Positions 41,595-51,438 of a stretch of DNA of 64,000 nucleotides are shown piece by piece (within the stretch, counting starts at the first letter, position 1; each line of letters starts with the position of its first letter). This DNA comes from Mesorhizobium_G sp049840935 (GTDB taxonomy: Bacteria; Pseudomonadota; Alphaproteobacteria; Rhizobiales; Rhizobiaceae), in the NCBI GenBank assembly GCA_049840935.1, contig JASGJA010000028.1:29497-93496 (forward strand), read 5' to 3'. The notes under the pieces were generated by a model that saw nothing but the letters and a program-made list of their open reading frames with translations, ran no database searches and was not told the DNA's origin. The position numbers and the translations under genes are program-made.

Positions 41595-42560
41595 ATGGCC
41601 GTCTACACCGATATTTCGGAAGTCGAACTTGCGGAATTCCTCAAGGATTACGACATCGGCGAACTGCTGTCCTACAAGGGCATTGCGGAAGGCGTCGAGA
41701 ATTCGAACTTTCTCGTCCATTCTGCAACCGGCGCATACATTCTTACCCTTTACGAAAAACGTGTGAACCCGAAGGATCTCCCGTTCTTTCTAGGGTTGAT
41801 GCAGCATCTCAGCGACAAGGGCATCCGCTGCCCGCTGCCGGTCAAGCAGCGCGATGGCGACATGATTGGCGAACTCGCTGGCCGCCCCGGCGCGCTGGTC
41901 ACGTTCCTTGAGGGCATGTGGATGCGCCGCCCAACGGTCGAGCATTGCCGTGAGGTTGGTGCGGCGCTCGCCGCCATGCATCTGGCCGGTGCGGACTTCC
42001 CGATGAGACGACACAATGGCCTGACGGTCGACGCCTGGCGTCCTCTGTGGCATCGCGCGGCGGATCGCGCGGACGAGGTGGAGCCGGGGCTAGGTGTGGA
42101 GGTCGAGGCCGATCTGGCTGCCCTTGAGGCGCATTGGCCGAAAAACCTGCCTGTCGGCGTCATTCATGCAGACCTTTTCCCAGACAATGTGTTTTTCCTC
42201 GGCAAGCGGCTGTCCGGCTTGATCGATTTCTATTTCGCTTGCACGGATATTCTGGCTTACGACGTCGCCACCTGCCTGAATGCGTGGTGTTTCGAGAAGG
42301 ACAATTCCTTCAATCTTACCAAGGCGATGGCGTTGCTGAACGCCTACACCGCGATCCGCCCGCTAACAGCGGCTGAAGCCGAAGCGCTGCCTCTGCTTGC
42401 GCGCGGTTCCGCGCTACGGTTCATGCTTACCCGGCTTTATGATTGGCTGAACACGCCGGAGGGCAGCCTTGTCGTGAAGAAAGACCCGCTGGAATATTTA
42501 CGGAAAATGCGCTTCCACCGTTCGATCAAATCCGCCGCCGAATATGGTCTGAAACTGTGA
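41595..42560 (+). CDS. thrB: Homoserine kinase
   Basis: ThrB phosphorylates homoserine with ATP, the step before threonine synthase (thrC, at 53.4 kb). This is the aminoglycoside-phosphotransferase-like type used in alphaproteobacteria, not the GHMP type: GVENSNFLVHSATGAYILTL is the nucleotide loop, and GVIHADLFPDNVFF plus GLIDFYFACTDILAYDVA supply the catalytic and metal-binding Asp residues. 321 residues, normal length. The stop overlaps the GTG start of rnhA (GTGA), so the two are translationally coupled. Confidence 0.96.
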   Translation: MAVYTDISEVELAEFLKDYDIGELLSYKGIAEGVENSNFLVHSATGAYILTLYEKRVNPKDLPFFLGLMQHLSDKGIRCPLPVKQRDGDMIGELAGRPGALVTFLEGMWMRRPTVEHCREVGAALAAMHLAGADFPMRRHNGLTVDAWRPLWHRAADRADEVEPGLGVEVEADLAALEAHWPKNLPVGVIHADLFPDNVFFLGKRLSGLIDFYFACTDILAYDVATCLNAWCFEKDNSFNLTKAMALLNAYTAIRPLTAAEAEALPLLARGSALRFMLTRLYDWLNTPEGSLVVKKDPLEYLRKMRFHRSIKSAAEYGLKL

Positions 42561-43120
42561 AGCGCGTAGAAATTTTCACTGATGGAGCCTGTTCGGGCAA
42601 TCCGGGGCCGGGCGGATGGGGCGCTATCCTCCGCTTCAACGGCGCGGTGAAGGAAATGAAGGGCGGCGAGGCCGAAACCACCAACAATCGCATGGAGTTG
42701 ATGGCGGCAATCTCCGCGCTCTCCGCGCTCAAGCAACCCTGCGCCGTCGACCTCTATACGGATAGCGAATATGTTCGAAACGGCATTTCCGGCTGGATCG
42801 AGGGCTGGAAGCGCAATGGCTGGAAAACAGCGGCGAAGAAGCCGGTGAAAAACGCCGAGCTTTGGCAGGCGCTGGATGATGCGCGTAAGAGCCATCAGGT
42901 CACATGGCATTGGGTGAAGGGCCACTCAGGCCATCCGGAAAATGAACGCGCCGACGAGCTTGCGCGCGAAGGCATGGCTCCGTTCAAGACTTCGCATCCG
43001 CTCCTGAGGTTCAGTCTTGCTGTCGCGCGGCCTGCTGCACGGCGTCCGCAATCGTCCGAAGCTGCTCGGCAAGCGGCGTGCTCTTGCGCCACACCATTCC
43101 CACCGTCCGCTTTGGGGTAG
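42557..43120 (+). CDS. rnhA: Ribonuclease HI, with unusual C-terminal extension
   Basis: RNase HI degrades the RNA strand of RNA-DNA hybrids. Catalytic residues are visible: IFTDGACSGNPGPGGWGA (Asp), NNRMELMAAISAL (Glu), LYTDSEYVRNGI (Asp), WVKGHSGHPENERADELA (His and Asp). The start is GTG at 42557, overlapping the thrB stop. The open frame runs to 43120 (187 residues) and overlaps the end of oxyR by 110 bases, while family members have about 150. A TGA at 43005-43007 one frame over would give 149 residues, so one extra base in the last 150 bases is likely. Confidence 0.93.
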   Translation: MKRVEIFTDGACSGNPGPGGWGAILRFNGAVKEMKGGEAETTNNRMELMAAISALSALKQPCAVDLYTDSEYVRNGISGWIEGWKRNGWKTAAKKPVKNAELWQALDDARKSHQVTWHWVKGHSGHPENERADELAREGMAPFKTSHPLLRFSLAVARPAARRPQSSEAARQAACSCATPFPPSALG

Positions 43121-43907
43121 GGTCGGTCAGCCGCGCGAGAGATACGGAGGCAGAGCGCGTCTCCACCGGCACCGCCATTTCGGGGATCAGCGTCACGCCA
43201 ATCCCCGCGCTCACCATCTGCACGAGTGTTGAAAGCGAACTTCCCTCCATCAGCGTGCGCGAGGCGAAGGCAGGCAGTTTGCAGAAGGAAATCGCCTGTT
43301 CGCGAAAGCAATGACCCTCCGCCAGAAGCAGCAGTCTCTGTTCGTGAAGCTCCTCTGGGCGCGGCACCGGCTTCGTGGCATGGGCGGCGGGGCGCACCAG
43401 CACGAACTCTTCCTGAAATAGCGGCAACTCGGTCAGCGATGGCTCGGAAATCGGCAGCGCCACAATCGCCGCATCGAGCCGCGCTTCCAGCAGGTCTTCC
43501 ACAAGTTCGCGCGTAACAGTTTCACGGGGTCGAATATCCAGCCCCGGAAATCGGCCGGTTAGATCGCTGATGACGCGGGGCAGGAGATAGGGCGCGATAG
43601 TGGGAATAACACCAATGCGCAAACGCCCCGTTAGCGGTCCTTGCGAGGCGCGAGCTAGGTCGTGCAACTCGTCGACCGAGCGCAGAATATCGCGTGCGCG
43701 CCGCGCAAATTCTTCACCCAACCCGGTCAGACGCGTTTGTCGCGCACCGCGCTCAACCAGCGGTGCGCCGATCAGCTCTTCCAACTCGCGAATCTGCACA
43801 GAAAGCGCCGGTTGCGTGATTGAACGATCTTCAGCCGCGCGTCCGAAATGGCCTTGTCTGGCCAGCGCATCGAAATAGCGCAGATGTTTCATCGATATAG
43901 CATTCAT
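43011..43907 (-). CDS. oxyR: Hydrogen peroxide-inducible regulator OxyR (LysR family)
   Basis: The 298-residue protein has an N-terminal winged helix (LRYFDALARQGHFGRAAED to QPALSVQIRELEE) and a LysR substrate domain. The redox pair of OxyR is present in LLLAEGHCFREQAISFCKL: the first Cys senses peroxide and forms a disulfide with the second. It is divergent from katG, its classic target, with palindromic sequence in between. The start may be the ATG at 43907 or a codon five residues later (MKHLRYFDALAR). The 3' end overlaps the extended rnhA frame. Confidence 0.95.
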   Translation of the reverse strand: MNAISMKHLRYFDALARQGHFGRAAEDRSITQPALSVQIRELEELIGAPLVERGARQTRLTGLGEEFARRARDILRSVDELHDLARASQGPLTGRLRIGVIPTIAPYLLPRVISDLTGRFPGLDIRPRETVTRELVEDLLEARLDAAIVALPISEPSLTELPLFQEEFVLVRPAAHATKPVPRPEELHEQRLLLLAEGHCFREQAISFCKLPAFASRTLMEGSSLSTLVQMVSAGIGVTLIPEMAVPVETRSASVSLARLTDPTPKRTVGMVWRKSTPLAEQLRTIADAVQQAARQQD

Positions 43908-44058
43908 AAGATAAACTTATCGTGTTTGTTATGAAATGCAATTATACATTATTGCCGTACTTCTGATATTCCCTGTTATCGAGAGCAGGGCGGTGAGAGA
44001 CTTAATCGCCCTGCCTGCACAATCCAAGCCACGAATACGCAGCTATCGGAGTGATGAA
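43908..44058. promoter_or_regulatory. oxyR-katG intergenic region with OxyR-like palindrome
   Basis: Just upstream of the oxyR start the AT-rich stretch has the palindrome GATAAACTTATC (43910-43921), followed by TTATG, AATTATACATTAT at about ten-base intervals. OxyR binds four ATAG-like elements spaced along one face of DNA, which fits the pattern. The region probably serves both katG activation and oxyR autoregulation. Confidence 0.5.
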
Positions 44059-46233
44059 ATGGACGTAAGTGACGTGAAAACGGGCAAATGCCCCGTGATG
44101 CACGGCGGCAATACCGCTTTGAACAGTTCGGTGATGAGCTGGTGGCCCAACGCGCTGAACCTCGACATTCTGCATCAGCACGACACCAAGACCAACCCGA
44201 TGGGCAAGAGCTTCAACTATCGCGAGGAGTTGAAGAAGCTGGATGTCGAGGCGCTGAAGCAGGATGTGCGCGCCCTTATGACCGACAGTCAGGAGTGGTG
44301 GCCTGCGGATTGGGGCAGTTATGTCGGCATGTTCGCTCGCGTTGCATGGCATGCGGCGGGCTCATACCGTCTGGCGGACGGGCGCGGCGGTGCGGGAACC
44401 GGCAATCAACGTTTTGCGCCGCTGAATTCGTGGCCGGATAACGTCAACACGGATAAGGGCCGCCGCCTGCTGTGGCCGATCAAGAAGAAGTACGGCAACA
44501 AGATTAGCTGGGCCGACCTCATCGTTCTGTCCGGCACAATTGCCTATGAGGTCGCGGGCCTGAAAACCTTTGGCTTCGCCTTTGGCCGCGAGGATATCTG
44601 GGCGCCAGAAAAGGACACCTATTGGGGCAACGAGAAGGAATGGCTCGCCCCGAGTGACGGTCGTTACGGTGATGTCGGCACGCCCGCCACGCTCGAAAAC
44701 CCGCTTGCTGCTGTGCAGATGGGCCTCATCTACGTGAATCCGGAAGGCGTCAACGGTAAATCCGACCCGCTGGCAACGGCGGCGCAAATGCGCGAAACCT
44801 TCGCCCGCATGGCCATGAACGATGAAGAGACGGTCGCGCTCACTGCGGGCGGTCACACCATCGGCAAGTGCCACGGCAATGGTTTGGCGTCAGACCTCAG
44901 CCCCGACCCGGAAGCCGCTGGCCCGGAATATCAGGGCCTTGGCTGGCTCAACATGCATGGTAGGGGCATTGGCCGCAACACGGTCGTCAGCGGCCTTGAA
45001 GGTGCGTGGACGACGAACCCGACCCAGTGGGACAATGGCTATTTCAAAATGCTGTTCGAGCACGAGTGGCATCACGTGAAAAGCCCGGCGGGCGGTACGC
45101 AGTGGGAGCCGATTTCCATTGCGGAGCAGGACAAGCCGGCTGACGTCGAAGACCCGTCGATCCGCCTCAACCCGATGATGACGGACGCTGACATGGCGCT
45201 GCGCGTCGATCCGATCTATCGAGAGATCTCCCTACGCTTCAAAGACGATCAGGATTATTTCTCGGAAGTATTTGCCCGCGCATGGTTCAAGCTGACCCAT
45301 CGCGACATGGGTCCGAAGGCGCGTTACATCGGGCCTGATGTTCCGTCGGAAGATTTGATCTGGCAGGACCCCGTTCCAGCAGGCAGTACCGGCTATGACG
45401 TTGCGGCGGTGAAAGCGAAAATCGCCGCCTCGGGCCTGTCGAACGCTGACCTGATCGCGACGGCGTGGGACAGTGCCCGCACCTTCCGTGGCTCGGATAT
45501 GCGCGGGGGTGCAAATGGCGCGCGCATTCGGCTGGCTCCGCAGAAGGATTGGGAAGGCAACGAACCTGTGCGTCTGGCGCGCGTGCTTTCGATTCTTGAA
45601 CCGATTGCAGCGCAAACCGGCGCATCGGTCGCGGATGTGATCGTGATCGGCGGAAATTACGGCGTCGAGCAAGCCGCGAAAGCTGCCGGTTTTGATATTG
45701 CCGTGCCGTTCTCGCCCGGTCGCGGCGATGCAACTGACGCGCAGACCGATGCAGATTCCTTCAATGTTCTGGAGCCGCTGGCCGATGGCTACCGCAACTG
45801 GCTCAAGCAGGACTATGTCGTAAGCCCGGAGGAACTGCTTCTCGACCGCACCCAGCTCATGGGGCTGACTGCGGCGGAGATGACGGTTCTGGTCGGCGGC
45901 ATGCGCGTTCTCGGCACCAATCACAGCGGCAAGAAGCACGGCGTGTTCACGGCGCGCGAAGGCGTGCTGACGCCGGACTTCTTCGTGAACCTCACCGACA
46001 TGGCGAATACTTGGAAGCCGCAGCATGACGGTACCTATCAAATCGTCGACCGCAAGACCGGCGCGGTAAAATGGACTGCCACGCGGGTCGATCTGGTTTT
46101 CGGCTCGAACTCAATCCTGCGCTCATACGCTGAGGTTTACGCGCAGGATGACAACGCGCAGAAGTTCGTTTCGGATTTCGTCGCTGCGTGGACCAAAGTT
46201 ATGAATGCGGATCGTTACGACCTCGTGTCGTAA
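44059..46233 (+). CDS. katG: Catalase-peroxidase
   Basis: KatG destroys hydrogen peroxide using heme. The 724-residue protein consists of two peroxidase-like halves. The N-terminal half has the active-site Arg-Trp-His (FARVAWHAAGSYR), the Met-Tyr-Trp adduct partners (Tyr in YVNPEGVNG, Met in RETFARMAMND) and the proximal His in LTAGGHTIGKCHGNG. The C-terminal half lacks heme ligands, as usual. The ATG at 44059 has GGAG seven bases upstream; the frame is open 41 codons further up but without a ribosome binding site. Divergent from oxyR. Confidence 0.97.
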   Translation: MDVSDVKTGKCPVMHGGNTALNSSVMSWWPNALNLDILHQHDTKTNPMGKSFNYREELKKLDVEALKQDVRALMTDSQEWWPADWGSYVGMFARVAWHAAGSYRLADGRGGAGTGNQRFAPLNSWPDNVNTDKGRRLLWPIKKKYGNKISWADLIVLSGTIAYEVAGLKTFGFAFGREDIWAPEKDTYWGNEKEWLAPSDGRYGDVGTPATLENPLAAVQMGLIYVNPEGVNGKSDPLATAAQMRETFARMAMNDEETVALTAGGHTIGKCHGNGLASDLSPDPEAAGPEYQGLGWLNMHGRGIGRNTVVSGLEGAWTTNPTQWDNGYFKMLFEHEWHHVKSPAGGTQWEPISIAEQDKPADVEDPSIRLNPMMTDADMALRVDPIYREISLRFKDDQDYFSEVFARAWFKLTHRDMGPKARYIGPDVPSEDLIWQDPVPAGSTGYDVAAVKAKIAASGLSNADLIATAWDSARTFRGSDMRGGANGARIRLAPQKDWEGNEPVRLARVLSILEPIAAQTGASVADVIVIGGNYGVEQAAKAAGFDIAVPFSPGRGDATDAQTDADSFNVLEPLADGYRNWLKQDYVVSPEELLLDRTQLMGLTAAEMTVLVGGMRVLGTNHSGKKHGVFTAREGVLTPDFFVNLTDMANTWKPQHDGTYQIVDRKTGAVKWTATRVDLVFGSNSILRSYAEVYAQDDNAQKFVSDFVAAWTKVMNADRYDLVS

Positions 46234-46244
46234 CGCCATTAACA

Positions 46245-46269
46245 GCGGGTGGCGGCATTCGCCGCCCGC
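46245..46269 (+). terminator. Hairpin behind katG
   Basis: GGCGGC (46251-46256) pairs with GCCGCC (46261-46266) around ATTC, with a few more outer pairs. It stands 12 bases after the katG stop. No T run follows, so this may be a weak terminator or the start of the repeat region. Confidence 0.35.
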
Positions 46270-46288
46270 CTATGCTCCCAGCTCACCC

Positions 46289-46313
46289 GTCATCCTCGGG
46301 CTTGTCCCGAGGG
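46289..46313. repeat. Single CGTCATCCTCGGG palindromic unit
   Basis: CGTCATCCTCGGGCTTGTCC continuing CGAGG, the same module as at 26037 and 55493, here present once, directly before the larger palindromic element. It forms a small CCTCGGG/CCCGAGG hairpin. Confidence 0.8.
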
Positions 46314-46325
46314 TCTGTTCTCCAG

Positions 46326-46483
46326 CCCCCTCATCCGCCTGCCGGCACCTTCTCCCTCAGGGGGAGAAGGATGATAATTGCAAAGCTGGTTTCAACCACA
46401 AGCGTCGCGGAAACAAGCAGTGAGCCCGCCACTATCGACCTTCTCCCCTTGAGGGAGAAGGTGCCGGCAGGCGGATGAGGGGG
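46326..46483. repeat. Palindromic intergenic element, CCCCTCATCCG type
   Basis: Left arm 46326-46370 (CCCCCTCATCCGCCTGCCGG to GGGGGAGAAGG) and right arm 46439-46483 are near-perfect inverted copies with a 68-base spacer. It belongs to the family seen at 13563-13716, and the arms of the two copies are almost identical while the spacers differ. It lies between the convergent katG and peroxiredoxin genes. Nothing else is seen in 46234-46503. Confidence 0.9.
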
Positions 46484-46503
46484 TATTTTACGCGCGAGAC
46501 TGC

Positions 46504-46992
46504 TCAGCCCAGCTGTTCGAGTATCTTCGCTGCGCCGGATGCAACGGCGACGCCGGGCGAATCTTCGATATTCAGCGCCGTGACAACGCCATTATCGACG
46601 ATCATCGAGAAGCGCTTGAAGCGTTGGCCGAGGCCTCCCGCCGAAAGGTCGAGGTCCAACCCCGTCGCCTTGGCGAATGCTGCGTTTCCATCTGCGAGGT
46701 AGAGAATTTTTCCCTCACCGCCTGTGAAGGTCGCCCATGCGCGCATCACGTGATGGTCGTTTGCGGCGACGACTGCGATCTGATCGACGCCGCGCGCCAG
46801 AATGGCGTCGTGATTTTCGAGATAGCCGGGCAGGTGGTTGTTGCTGCATGTGGGCGTGAACGCGCCCGGCACGCCGAACAGCACAACCTTCTTGCCGTCG
46901 AAAACATCGGCAGTTGTCAGGTCTTTTGCGCCGTCAGCGGTAATTACCTTGAACGTCGCTTGCGGCAGCTTGTCGCCGACAGAAATGGTCAT
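46504..46992 (-). CDS. Peroxiredoxin (Prx5 type)
   Basis: This 162-residue thiol peroxidase reduces hydrogen peroxide and organic peroxides. It has the Prx5 pattern: KVVLFGVPGAFTPTCSNNHL with the peroxidatic Cys, the Arg-bearing FKRFSMIVDNGVV late in the fold, and no other Cys, so it is of the one-Cys form and needs an external thiol. The ATG at 46992 has AGAGG six bases upstream. It neighbours oxyR-katG on the far side of the repeat, enlarging a peroxide-defence block, and the DsbD-N gene lies 65 bases upstream on the same strand. Confidence 0.95.
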   Translation of the reverse strand: MTISVGDKLPQATFKVITADGAKDLTTADVFDGKKVVLFGVPGAFTPTCSNNHLPGYLENHDAILARGVDQIAVVAANDHHVMRAWATFTGGEGKILYLADGNAAFAKATGLDLDLSAGGLGQRFKRFSMIVDNGVVTALNIEDSPGVAVASGAAKILEQLG

Positions 46993-47057
46993 GAGAGCCT
47001 CTTGAAATGAATAGAGGAGAGCGTCCGTACAGGCTTCGCGGCGCAATCTCAACTGGC

Positions 47058-47828
47058 CTAAAAAGGCAGTGTTCCGCTGGCTGCGCGGGCAGGCGTCTTT
47101 AGCGTGTAAAAGACCGTCGCGCTTTTTGGCTTGGCCTTCAGATAGCTGGTCACTTTTGCCGTGAAAAACAGTTTGCCATTTTGCACGACGGGCTTAGGCC
47201 GCGAAAAAGCGAAACCGTCGCTTCCGGCAAGAAAAAGCTCGGCATCTGCGCCAGAATAGCCGGTGATTGAAAATGTCGCCTGCTCGCCGTTCACTTGAAT
47301 ATTGGTCACGCCAAAGGCTGCGGATGCTGCTTCCGGCAATTGCGCCTGCGCTCCGGCAAGTGCCAGTGAATCCGATGGGTTATCGGGATCAGATGCCGGG
47401 TCCAGGGTGAAATCCGCTTTCAGCGGAATGCAAATTGTCTTGCACAATCCGAGAAACGCGGTCGCTTGCAGCGCGCCGCTGTGTTCGGGCGGAACTGTCA
47501 GCATCACCGGTAGCACGACCGAACTGGAATAACCCGCCCAGTCGTAGGTGCCGTCATGGTCCCATTCAGGGGCAGGGTAGAGGATTTGCGCACTGCCGCC
47601 ATTGAGTTCCAAAGTCGGTGGCACGCCCGCGTCACCCGGCTCGCGCCAATAGGTCTTCCAGCCCGGATCAAGCTGGATATCCAACATGCCGTTCAATTGG
47701 CCATTCGCGTCCGGCTCGCCTACCGTAATTAGCCGTACGCGCCCGCCTTCCGTTTCATGCCATGTGCTGGATGAGGCAAAAGCAGGCGCGGCAAACAGCA
47801 GGCCGATGCAAAGGGGCAGCAATCTCAT
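47058..47828 (-). CDS. Exported protein with DsbD N-terminal (disulfide relay) domain
   Basis: The 256-residue protein has a signal peptide (MRLLPLCIGLLFAAPAFASS) and a domain like the N-terminal periplasmic domain of DsbD/ScsB: PGWKTYWREPGDAGVPP and the redox-active pair FLGLCKTICIPLKADF (Cys-x3-Cys). Such proteins pass electrons to periplasmic thiol enzymes; without the transmembrane part it must get electrons from another membrane protein. The ATG at 47828 fits the signal peptide; a start 20 codons earlier is less likely. It lies 65 bases before the peroxiredoxin gene on the same strand and is divergent from yqgE. Confidence 0.85.
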   Translation of the reverse strand: MRLLPLCIGLLFAAPAFASSSTWHETEGGRVRLITVGEPDANGQLNGMLDIQLDPGWKTYWREPGDAGVPPTLELNGGSAQILYPAPEWDHDGTYDWAGYSSSVVLPVMLTVPPEHSGALQATAFLGLCKTICIPLKADFTLDPASDPDNPSDSLALAGAQAQLPEAASAAFGVTNIQVNGEQATFSITGYSGADAELFLAGSDGFAFSRPKPVVQNGKLFFTAKVTSYLKAKPKSATVFYTLKTPARAASGTLPF

Positions 47829-47941
47829 ACGCCTTCTTTTGCGGATTTCGGCCAAGGCCACAATGATCATCATTAAGCGCTTACTCATTTTTGCGTGACG
47901 CGTGGCTTTAAAGCGAGCCGGAAACGCGTTACCTTTCGATT

Positions 47942-48553
47942 ATGGACCTTTTGCGGAACAAGAATCGGCCCGTAGGTCGTGCCGGATTTTTAGACGACCA
48001 GTTTCTCATTGCCATGCCGGGCATGAAGGATGATCGGTTCGCGCGCTCGGTCATTTACATGTGCGCCCACAGCGAAGAGGGCGCGATGGGCATCATCGTC
48101 AATCAGGCCCAGCAAATGATGTTCCCCGACCTGCTGGTGCAGCTTGGATTGCTGAAAGACGAGGAGGCCATCCGCCTGCCGTCATCGGCGCGCGATTTCG
48201 TCATCCGCAACGGTGGACCGGTAGATCGCAGCCGGGGCTTCGTGCTGCACTCCGACGATTATGTGGTGGAATCGTCGCTGCCGATTTCCGAGCAGATTTG
48301 CCTCACCGCAACGGTCGATATTCTGCGCGCCATATCGGTCGGGCGCGGTCCGCGTCGTGCGCTGATGGCGCTTGGTTATTCAAGCTGGGCACCCGGCCAG
48401 CTTGAAAACGAAATCGCGGAGAATGGTTGGCTTACATGCCCCGCCGAGACGGAAATGCTGTTCGATCAGGACATTGAGCGCAAATACGACCGGCTCATGG
48501 CATCAATGGGCGTCGATCCGAGCCGTTTGAGCCAGTTCGCCGGTCACGCCTGA
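47942..48553 (+). CDS. YqgE/AlgH family protein
   Basis: The 203-residue protein has the YqgE signature: GRAGFLDDQFLIAMPGM, FARSVIYMCAHSEEGAMGII, NGGPVDRSRGFVLHS and GYSSWAPGQLENEIAENGW. The family is widespread and of unknown biochemical function; the name AlgH comes from an alginate regulator of Pseudomonas. The start at 47942 lacks a strong ribosome binding site, but the family begins at this position. It is divergent from the DsbD-N gene and its 3' end overlaps the convergent GGDEF-EAL gene by ten bases. Confidence 0.93.
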   Translation: MDLLRNKNRPVGRAGFLDDQFLIAMPGMKDDRFARSVIYMCAHSEEGAMGIIVNQAQQMMFPDLLVQLGLLKDEEAIRLPSSARDFVIRNGGPVDRSRGFVLHSDDYVVESSLPISEQICLTATVDILRAISVGRGPRRALMALGYSSWAPGQLENEIAENGWLTCPAETEMLFDQDIERKYDRLMASMGVDPSRLSQFAGHA

Positions 48554-51433
48554 GCGGCCGCCGCTGCATTCTGTTCTTTCAGCAGCTTGAACGCCGCTTC
48601 CGGCTTCATCGGCGCGCCTGTCAGGAAGCTCTGCACGAACTCGCAGCCCATCTGTCGAAGTTGCAGCGCGTCGCTCTCGTCTGAAACGCCTTCAGCGACC
48701 ACGGACATGCCCATCTCATGCGCCATGTTGATCATGGATTTCAGCAGCACTGAACGCTTCGGCGCGTTGTCATCCACGAAGCTTTTGTCGATCTTGATCG
48801 TGTCGAACGGGAAGCGCGTGAGATAGGACAGCGACGAATAGCCGGTGCCGAAATCATCCAGCGAAAGGCCGATGCCAAGCTGTTTCAGCTTGTTCAGCAC
48901 ATGTGCGCTCTGTTCGGGATTGTCCATCACCAGCGATTCCGTCAGCTCCAGCCGGAAGCATCGCGGCTTGAGGTTCGCGCGCGCCACCACGGAGCGCACG
49001 TCGCTCACCAGATCGCGTCGTAGAAGCTGCCTGCTCGAAAGATTGACCGACATGGAAAGTGGCATGTCTCCCAGCTGCGATTGCCACTCCGACAAATCTT
49101 CCGCTGCCTTCTGCATCGCGAACAGGCCAAGCTGAACGATCAAGCCGCAGCTTTCCGCAACCGGCACGAAATCGGATGGCGGTATCATGCCGCGACGCGG
49201 ATGATCCCAGCGCAGCAGCGCTTCAAACCCGGCAATGCTCCGGTCTTCCAGCCGCACGATTGGCTGATAGGCCAGCGTAAATTCGCGGCGCTCGATGGCG
49301 CGGCGCATATCGGATTCGATTTGCAAACGGTCCGTTCCGACTGCGCGGAAGGCGGGGCGGAACGGCTCGATGCGGTCGCCGCCGAAGCGCTTGGCCTGAT
49401 ACATCGCAAGCTCGGCGTCCTTCACCATGTCCTCGGCAGAAGCATGATTGTTGTTCCACGTAATCAGGCCGATGGAAGCCGTCAGCACAATCTCGCGCTT
49501 GGCGAATGAGATCGGCGCTTGGATTGCACGCTTGATTGCCTCCGCAACGCTGGCAATCCGCGTCGGGTCTTCCTCGGAAAGCAGCATTAGCGCGAACTGG
49601 TCGCCCGTGAATCTCGACAGCGAATCCTTCGGCTTGAGCAGGCGGTGCAAGCGCCGCGCGACCGTCAGCAAAATCGTATCGCCAGCCGAAATTCCGAGCC
49701 CTTCATTCACCTTCTTGAAGCGGTCGATGTCAATCAGGAACACGGTCGGTCGAATTTTCTCATCGGTCTTGGCGATGGAGATAATCGCCTCAAGCCGGTT
49801 CATAAAAAGCTCGCGGTTGGAAAGCCCGGTCAGATTGTCATGCACGGCGTCGTGCAAGAGCCGTTCCTCGGATTTCTTCTGGTCCGTTACGTCGACCAGC
49901 GTGCCGACGCAGCGCAGCACCTCACCATCCGTCCCCACCAGCGGGCGCGCCCGCAGCGAAAACCAATGATAGTGGCCATCGGCCCCACGCAGGCGGAACT
50001 CATGCAGCGATACGTCCGCGACGATGTTCGAGAATGACGTCCAGCAGTGTGCGGAAGGTGTCGCGGTCGTCGGCGTGCAGGATCGGCAGCCAGGTCCGCG
50101 CTGGTCCGCCGAGGCTTCCCGGTTCGAGGCCAAGCTGCAGCGCAACGTCCGGGCGCGTCGTCACCTTGTCGCGCATCACGTCCCAGTCCCACACCGTGTC
50201 ACCCGAAGCAGCCAGCGCCAGCGCGCGCCGCTCCATATCGCTGAACAGGCCCTGATTGAGCGCGCCGCCTGCAAAGGCGTGTTGCATGACGGTGAAGCCG
50301 ATCAGCAGCACCACGAGAATGAGACCGCCGCCGAGCGCGGGCTGGATAATGTCATTGTCCAGCCTGCCGGTTATCGCCATCCAGAATGCGGTTATCCATA
50401 GCAGCAGCATCACCCAACTGGGCACGAGCATGATGGCCCGGTCATATCCCCTGATGCCGAGAAACACGATCAGCACCGCGCCCAGCACCGCTGTCACGGC
50501 GAACGACATGCGCGCAAGGCCGGAGGCAATCGCCGGATTATAAATCGCCAGCGCGGCAATCGCGCCAAGGCCGAGCACCCACGCGACAGCACCATAGCTG
50601 AAATGGCCGTGCCATCGGTTTAGGTTGAGGTAGGCGAACAGGAACACGACCAGCGTTGCGGCCAGCGCAACTTCCGTACCCGCGCGCCATATCTGCTCAT
50701 TGCCCGGAGTGATCGCAATGACCTTGCTGAGAAACCCGAAATCCACGCAGACATAGGCCAGCACAGCCCATGCAAGCGCCGATGTCGCGGGAAACATCGA
50801 CGTTCCCTTGACCACGAATAGAATGGTCAGGAACAGCGCCAGCAGTCCCGCAATGCCGATAACAATGCCGCGAAACAGCGTGTAGGCGTTGACGGTGTCC
50901 TTATAGGTGTCGGGGTTCCACAGGTAGACCTGCGGCAGCTTCTGCGCCGTCATTTCCGCAACGAACGTCACCACCGCACCGGGGTCGAGCGTAACCCGGA
51001 ACACGTCCGCGTCCGGGCTTTGCTGGCGGTCCAGCGCAAAACCTTCGCTCGGCGTGATGGCGGCAATGCGCGACGAACCGAGATCAGGCCAGATCAGCCC
51101 GGAATCGACCAGTCGGAAATGCGGCACGACGATCAACTTGTCGATCTGCTGGTCGGTGGTGTTGGCGAGCGCGAACACCGCCCAGTTGGACGACTTGCCC
51201 GGCTCCTTCGATTCCACCTGAATGCGCCGCACGATGCCGTCTTGCGTCGGCGCGGTGGAAACCTGAAAATCCTCGCCCTGATTGAGCGAAATTTCGACCG
51301 CGCCGGTCAGATCAAGCGCATTGTCGTCGCGCGAAATCTTGATTGCCTCAACGGCAAACGCTGCCGATGCCGCCGAAAGCAGCACGGTCAGGGTCAGCAA
51401 CATCGCCGCAAATGCAGCCCCAAGTCTTCTCAC
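48544..51433 (-). pseudogene. Membrane PAS-GGDEF-EAL protein (cyclic-di-GMP turnover), one frameshift
   Basis: The N-terminal part (51433 downward) has a signal peptide, a periplasmic domain to about residue 190, seven to eight transmembrane helices (about 195-390, as in 7TMR-DISM sensors) and the first half of a PAS domain. The rest of the PAS, a GGDEF domain and an EAL domain lie in the next frame. One extra base near 50011-50016 (between LEHRRG and VSLHEFRLRG) explains the break; the intact protein would have 962 residues. The GGDEF motif reads FTGDQFAL, so diguanylate cyclase activity is doubtful, while the EAL motifs GFEALLRWDH, LTESLV and LDDFGTGYSS are intact: probably a phosphodiesterase. 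Confidence 0.88.
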
Positions 51434-51438
51434 AAGGC

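Noticed and set aside
34338..43010. Mobile or genomic island around the cox operon
   Set aside because: Composition and gene order are those of the core chromosome; no integrase, tRNA or attachment site repeats.
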